Shown piece by piece: positions 60,001-64,000 of a stretch of DNA of 64,000 nucleotides (the first letter of the stretch is position 1; each line of letters starts with the position of its first letter). The position numbers were made by a program, and so were the translations under genes. The DNA is taken from NCBI GenBank assembly GCA_903813345.2, contig CAIIXF020000001.1:43245366-43309365 (forward strand), read 5' to 3'. The notes under the pieces were generated by a model. The model made no database searches. It saw nothing but the letters and a program-made list of their open reading frames with translations, and was not told where the DNA came from. Origin of the DNA: Owenia fusiformis. Its lineage: Eukaryota; Annelida; Polychaeta; Sabellida; Oweniidae.

Positions 60001-62609
60001 TCCCTTCAACGTATGGCTATATAATACTCAAATTGAAGGAATTTTGGAGTAGATCATAATTATGGTATTATTTTTCAGATTTGTACCTCAGAAAATTCAA
60101 AATGGCTGCTTTGCATGAATTAGCAATTCTAAAATCTAAATTTTTCAATTTTAACCAAAGTAATGAGTATAATTGATTGGAATTCGGTAATTGATATTTT
60201 GTTCGTTGGGATTTTCTACTCCGCGGAGTTGCCATTATTATTTAATTGCTTTGTTTTCGTACTATTGCTTCATCAAAGAAACTGTATTTTTCTGATGGCA
60301 TCTTGATCTATGTTTCTATGGCTTTTAATGTTGTGTATTAGTATGCTAGAAGAGTCCCTTCTGTTTCATATAAATTCATGTTACAAATTCAGAAGATCAA
60401 TTTCCTTGCACTAACATTTCATTTTTGATCATTCAGTTGTGTTTCCTGATCTACCATAGTTTTCATATTATCAAAACAACCTGGTTCTAGTATACTAGTA
60501 TATTAGACATCTTCTAATATAATATGACTCTTGAAATGAAGTCTCCATTTCTACAAAGGGAAGTTAATGGGTAGGGAGAGGGTATTTAAGACCTATTTAA
60601 AGAAAAGCCTGTATAATCTGAGTGCCACTGGGGCCTGACAAGTGTTCTATATTTCAACTGGTTACATAATACATCAGTCAGTGGGAGATACTGGGGACTG
60701 AGAAGATGTGTTCACATCGAAAGCTGTTCAAACTAGAGAGGTGTTTCGAATACAGATTTTACTTAAATACCTTTAATACATGTATCTAAGTTTTACATTT
60801 GGGCTATGGAAAGCATCGTTCATTTGACCTCAAATTCTAAACATATATGATATACATATTTATTGTAAACAATTGCACCTACATTGAGCTTCCCTACACA
60901 CATAAAATTTGTTATATATTCTGTTACACCATTATGTACATGCACAAATAGTTATATCCAATGCATTCTAATATTGAGATTTTACTTACTTGTACAAATC
61001 ATGGGCTTTCAACTAGAATAAATTAACTTACAATTATTCTTCATATTTAAACAATTCTAGCTAAGATGATTTCAAATATAAAACCTTATTTATACATTCT
61101 ACATTGATAAAATCTTATTTTATTTAAACCTTCTTAAAATCAGATCACAATGTTTTTGTATGCATTTCATTCCATAATGCATATAGTCAGCAAAAGAAGG
61201 ATACTTTGAATAAATCCTACACATACTTTCAGAACTACCTATTACCTGCCTGCTCCCAAACTAAATGCAGAACCTAGAGTGGCTATGACTTGGAACAGGG
61301 AGATTAATGGAAACAGGCAGAGGCTCACTTTTGAAGCTACAGGTAATTTGAAACTCTCTCACATTGTGAAACCTAGAGTAGGACGGTTCCATCAATTTAT
61401 TTTCAAAAGTCATGATTTAGTCCACCCCTGATGGAACTGAAGCCATGGCCTTTCAATATTGAATGCTTAACCACCGACCTGTGAAACAGACTGCCTTTTC
61501 ATTGTCAACATTGAATTTTTTTCGTTTTCTTCATTTCTTGCCACCCCGATTCCCAGAAAACCCCTCATCTTACAGATGTTAAATGATGTAAGTTCTAGAG
61601 CGCTGGAATTAACTTCTGACTGTAGGTCATTTTAAATGTCTCTTGTCATTGCATTTTATTCTAAATCACACTTTGCATCAAAATATTGAAGCTAGGAAAC
61701 TGCTTATTGGATGTACTTTAAAAGGTTAGTTCCTGGATATAGCAAATGAATCAAGAAAAATCCAGTCCACACTTACTCCTCTCATCATATGTAAAATGTT
61801 ATATGTGACATATCGCAATGTACATTTATAATTAATTATTTCCAGGGCCCAATCACATCAATGTGTTCATCCAACTTCGAGATGGTGTTTCTATTGTTGA
61901 GTGGTCTATAGGATCAGGTCACCCCTCCCCCACATTGACACCAGATGGTATCAAAGAACAAACCTATTTCATCTATTATTCATATGGCAGTAAACCCCAG
62001 GGACCCTGGAAGTTCTGGATAGATGTTCAAGTGAGTGCTACTGCAGGTTAATGAACACATTCAGAAGAGGAATAGATTTATTATGTCAGATATCAAACAG
62101 TTTAACAGTAGAGTAAATGATAGGAATTATATTTCCATGATTTCCCATACCTGTGAATTTCATTCTTAAAAGTCTGCAAGAACCATGTAGACCAACTTTT
62201 TTCCCCTCATTATAGATGTAGTATGCCCATCTTTGTCACCGCCACAATTGGTGACATATTGTTATGATCTCCAACTTTTCAGAGTTCGGAGTTCAGCGTC
62301 TGTAACAAGTGGGATGTATCAAATGGCAGATGGTGTAATTTTGCACACTAATGCCTTGTCTAAAGATATTAAGAGTGTTGTAAACTTTCATACATTTACT
62401 TATTGGAAAGACTAATATGCATGATGTTATTTTTCAAGGTTTCTCCTGATGTGGACACATCTAACGGTATTCTTGAGCTGGCCTTAGCAGGTCACTACGC
62501 CTATGGACCGTACAAGATGACAGCACCAATGCAAGAGTTCATAGACACTCTACCTGACTGGAGCTACCCTGTAGGCTGGTCAGCCACATATGACTCTTGG
62601 GTGTTTTAG
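45011..62609 (+). CDS. ERMP1: ERMP1, endoplasmic reticulum metallopeptidase 1 (M28)
   Basis: Zinc aminopeptidase-like M28 family protein of the ER membrane. Exons: 45011-45563, 46836-46963, 49380-49485, 50542-50688, 50820-50912, 52683-52904, 53226-53455, 53711-53894, 54094-54284, 55492-55647, then either 55978-56177 or 56741-56940, 61233-61342, 61846-62030 and 62439-62609. All junctions are GT-AG and in phase; 2676 nt, 891 residues, near the human length of about 900. TM1 is at about 44-60 ([16 protein letters not shown]). Metal and catalytic residues are visible: H176 and D178 (HYDS), D188/D189 (GASDDA), E222/E223 (NGAEEN), E249 (YNLEAAG) and H325 (VYHTKYDD). Exons 6-10 encode eight or so membrane helices, and the last four exons the C-terminal lumenal domain ([20 protein letters not shown] at the end). 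The large introns hold minisatellites and several transposons. Poly(A) signal at 63487. Confidence 0.95.
45618..45900. repeat. ~78-bp minisatellite in ERMP1 intron 1
   Basis: Three and a half copies of a unit starting TCTGGTACAACCGTGACAAT and including AACACATACAATGTTAAA. Diverged by roughly 15-20% between units. Confidence 0.8.
47895..48031 (+). repeat. GGGAGATCACTG repeat, copy 3
   Basis: GGTGAAAATATGCCTATTTT through TTAATACTGGGGAGATCACTG in ERMP1 intron 2; matches 41640-41780. Confidence 0.65.
49879..50364. mobile_element. 486-bp MITE carrying a tRNA-like sequence
   Basis: Ends GCTGGACTTCGCTCCGAAAC and GTTTTGGAGCGATGTGCAGG are imperfect inverted repeats (about 20 of 25). It is inserted at TTTAAA of the minisatellite unit, which is present on both sides (49873-49878 and 50365-50370), giving a TSD of up to 6 bp. 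It contains a tRNA-like segment and a T-run. Confidence 0.8.
50155..50229 (+). other. tRNA-like sequence inside MITE
   Basis: GGTGGTCTAGCGGTAGAATC (A box) and GGGTTCGAATCCC (B box) with GCGGGAGGCCCGGG between, very like tRNA-Gly, followed by CCTTTTTATTTTTTT. The loop TTAGCAC would read AGC as anticodon. The acceptor stem does not pair (AACACGG with ATTCGCC). Probably a pol III promoter-bearing relic and not a translation tRNA. Confidence 0.55.
51553..52378. mobile_element. 826-bp hAT-like non-autonomous element with 8-bp TSD
   Basis: TTATTATA flanks both ends (51545-51552, 52379-52386). Ends TAGCCTTGCCCAAGTCGGT and ACCGACTTGGGCAAGGCTAC are inverted. Subterminal GTACAAGGCGGT / ACCGCCTTGTAC also pair. 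An 8-bp duplication is typical of hAT elements. In ERMP1 intron 5. Confidence 0.85.
52928..53045. repeat. ~20-bp minisatellite in ERMP1 intron 6
   Basis: Five or six copies of ACATGCACATTGATATTTTA, decaying toward the right. Confidence 0.8.
54343..54855 (+). repeat. composite GAACGAAGTTCG repeat in ERMP1 intron 9
   Basis: Starts TTATCCCACCGAACGAAGTT, has a TCCATCCGTCTG microsatellite, GATAACTCAAATATCGGTTG, two or three units with GATGCCTAGGGACAAA and ATGGC(T/G)GCCATTTT, and ends GGGATTTGCTACTCCTTGGA. Confidence 0.75.
55978..56177 (+). CDS. ERMP1: ERMP1 alternative exon 11A
   Basis: 200-bp exon, acceptor CTTATAG, donor GAG|GTAAGA. Encodes [20 protein letters not shown]... to [13 protein letters not shown]. 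It enters in phase 0 and leaves two bases that join A from exon 12 to give Arg. Contains two N-glycosylation sequons, NVS and NVT. It is homologous to the exon at 56741. Confidence 0.9.
56741..56940 (+). CDS. ERMP1: ERMP1 alternative exon 11B
   Basis: Also exactly 200 bp, acceptor GGTTCCAG, donor TTTAG|GTTGGT. Encodes [20 protein letters not shown]... to [13 protein letters not shown], same phases as 11A. Shared positions include H.DRR.H, DSG.W.IPFD.Y.I, EC....YCG.PY.FP. It lacks the two sequons of 11A. The polypyrimidine tract and the donor are weaker than those of 11A. Confidence 0.85.
57031..58250 (+). repeat. composite GAACGAAGTTCG repeat with ~145-bp tandem units, ERMP1 intron 11
   Basis: Starts TTATCCCATCGAACGAAGTT, then about 100 bp of TCCG/TACG microsatellite (57070-57165). 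Four tandem units of about 145 bp (57464-58010) start with TATAACTCGAAAAGTAGTGG and end in AAATGGCCGCCATTTT. The right end is GTTCGATGGGATTCGCTACG. Confidence 0.85.
58535..58739. mobile_element. ~205-bp MITE, copy 2, in ERMP1 intron 11
   Basis: ACTGTATAAGTGGTATTT and AAATTACCACTTATACAGTA are inverted ends. About 75% identical to the copy at 36629-36834 on the other strand, so this is a small local family. Confidence 0.75.
59021..60232 (+). repeat. composite GAACGAAGTTCG repeat with ~460-bp internal duplication, ERMP1 intron 11
   Basis: Starts TTATCCCAACGAACGAAGTT, TCCG microsatellite, two direct copies of a ~460-bp unit (59205-59660 and 59663-60110; landmark CCTGACCCCCAGGGGCCGT), ends GTTCGTTGGGATTTTCTACT. 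The unit differs from the 145-bp units of the preceding copy. Confidence 0.8.
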
Positions 62610-64000
62610 ACATGACAACATAGAAGCAAATCTTATGATGTTTTAGTATGCTGAATGTATGTAACAAGCTGAAGAGGGGGGAATTTTAGTACATTCAGGG
62701 CTCTAAATTGTAAAGAAGTTGTCACAATAGAACTTCATTCAGAGAATTAATTAAGCTCTTATTGACATGGATATTGTCAGATAAATAACACTTAGATGAT
62801 AGTACAAATTAAAGAAATATTTTACTTAAACAGTTTAGAAATTGACTGTGATGTAGCAATTCATTCATTCATTTCTTAGAGTTTTTGACATATCAGAATA
62901 CAGTTTAACTTGACTACCCTTTGCAACTGTGATCACTGATCAACCTCTATATCACTATCACTCTAAATTTCTGATAAACTTCTGAAATCTCTGAGCCAAT
63001 AGGAACCTGCCATTGCTCATTGACACCAATTTTCAAACAATGTTCAGTATATTTGAATATAATAGTGGTTCCGTGGTGATCTCTGATTGGTTGAACTGCA
63101 AAATGTTAAACTATTGTTCCCAATCAGAGGAAAGTACTAGCCAATGACCTCAGGGTAAAACTTGACAAGAGCTCTCCTATAAATTATTTAGGTCAGACCC
63201 TGAGTGTTCCTATTAAAGTTTTACAATTATATTCCAATAGCTTTTGTTATGACAGCATTACGCTCAGTATATGTAATACTGTATACATCTGAGTGAAATT
63301 AAAAAGTGATTTCCATTATAAGTAATCTATATTTATGTCTCCAGACAATAGTTGTGAACAGAATACTATACATGTGTAAACATTTTATGCATTATTAATT
63401 TATTATTATTTATTTACGATTAGTTGATAAATGGATGAATGGATGTCATAAATTGTATTTTAATTATTTATTCCTTATTTATGTTCAATAAACAATATTC
63501 AGGATCTATGATTTGCTGTCAGTGAAAAAGAATTTCATTCCAAAAAATATAAAAACAGTGGATTGTACAATTACTCTAAGAGCGAGGAGGAAAATTCTTA
63601 ATAAATGGAGTATAGTTGGTTTGGCAGCATTTTCAGTTAGAGGGAAGTCTTGGATGAAAATTCTACCTAGGTGATAGCTTCACAGAGTGGTACATAATTC
63701 TTTTTTTCAGGGATTAGCCCCCCACCCCCCAAAAACACCCCACCCCCGGAAAATATTTTTTTCATTCTCAATAACTTTAAATATCTTGATGTTTGTAAGT
63801 TACATACATGTACATTATATATTTGAATCATTTGCAAAATAAATAATGCCAATCACTCCTACAGAATTTGAAAAATAGTACAAAGTATGTACCCCAGGGG
63901 GCAAATTCGTGACCCATTTTCTTACTTTTTAGAGCCTCACTTTTCAACCAGATACTGGAAGAGATTGGAAAATTTCATGTGAAGTGCCCAGTAGCAGGAC
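62610..64000. other. ERMP1 3' UTR and downstream sequence
   Basis: Up to the poly(A) signal at 63487 this is probably 3' UTR. Beyond it nothing is recognised except a C-rich tract at 63716-63750 (CCCCCCACCCCCC, CACCCCACCCCC), G-rich on the minus strand. No gene starts before the right edge that I can support. Confidence 0.45.
63487..63492 (+). terminator. ERMP1: poly(A) signal of ERMP1
   Basis: AATAAA about 880 nt after the ERMP1 stop, the clearest hexamer in the downstream 1.4 kb. The 3' UTR between holds no other recognised feature. Confidence 0.45.

Noticed and set aside
1-64000. Retrovirus-like, LTR or Polinton elements
   Set aside because: No paired LTRs, capsid, protease or integrase-like frames were found; the only reverse-transcriptase trace is the LINE fragment near 32866.

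Overview
The window is nuclear DNA of an invertebrate animal. It is AT-rich, its genes are split by GT-AG introns of about 0.1 to 5 kb, and the introns and intergenic DNA are full of small inverted-repeat transposons (MITEs), minisatellites and composite repeats carrying (TCCG)n runs and 'ATGGC(G/C)GCCATTTT' segments. Repeat style and gene content (a short collagen prolyl 4-hydroxylase, many-exon NASP and ERMP1) suggest a lophotrochozoan such as a mollusc, brachiopod or annelid, but the species cannot be fixed from sequence alone. No bacterial operon, CRISPR array, rRNA or convincing retrovirus-like element was seen.

Layout: (1) 47-14063, minus: NASP histone chaperone, ten coding exons, 3' end beyond the left edge. 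(2) 15570-18734, plus: BTF3 (NAC beta), five coding exons, with a family of box C/D snoRNA-like genes in three successive introns. (3) 19114-23580, minus: a complete nine-exon prolyl 4-hydroxylase alpha subunit, convergent with BTF3; the two genes have opposed poly(A) signals a few bases apart. (4) 25769-26615, plus: a tentative small cysteine-rich peptide gene. (5) 28982-36183, plus: an orphan rhodopsin-like GPCR with an FDR motif, an upstream ORF and a cytoplasmic tail of about 630 residues. (6) 37762-38112, minus: TMEM218, single coding exon. (7) 38113-45010: gene-free and rich in transposons, including a 1.48 kb foldback element, a 537 bp TA-flanked element and a 240 bp near-perfect tandem duplication containing a tRNA-like SINE. 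(8) 45011-62609, plus: ERMP1, an ER M28 metallopeptidase, fourteen exon positions, one of them present as two homologous 200-bp alternatives.

The genes are unrelated housekeeping and membrane functions; no shared pathway is implied by their proximity. The most notable observations are the intronic snoRNA family in BTF3 with complementarity to a conserved 28S rRNA segment, the ERMP1 exon pair that frame arithmetic makes mutually exclusive, the long-tailed GPCR, and several transposons with clear target-site duplications, two of which carry tRNA-like internal sequences. Splice junctions were set by hand from GT/AG signals and reading frame; total coding lengths are multiples of three for each complete gene.
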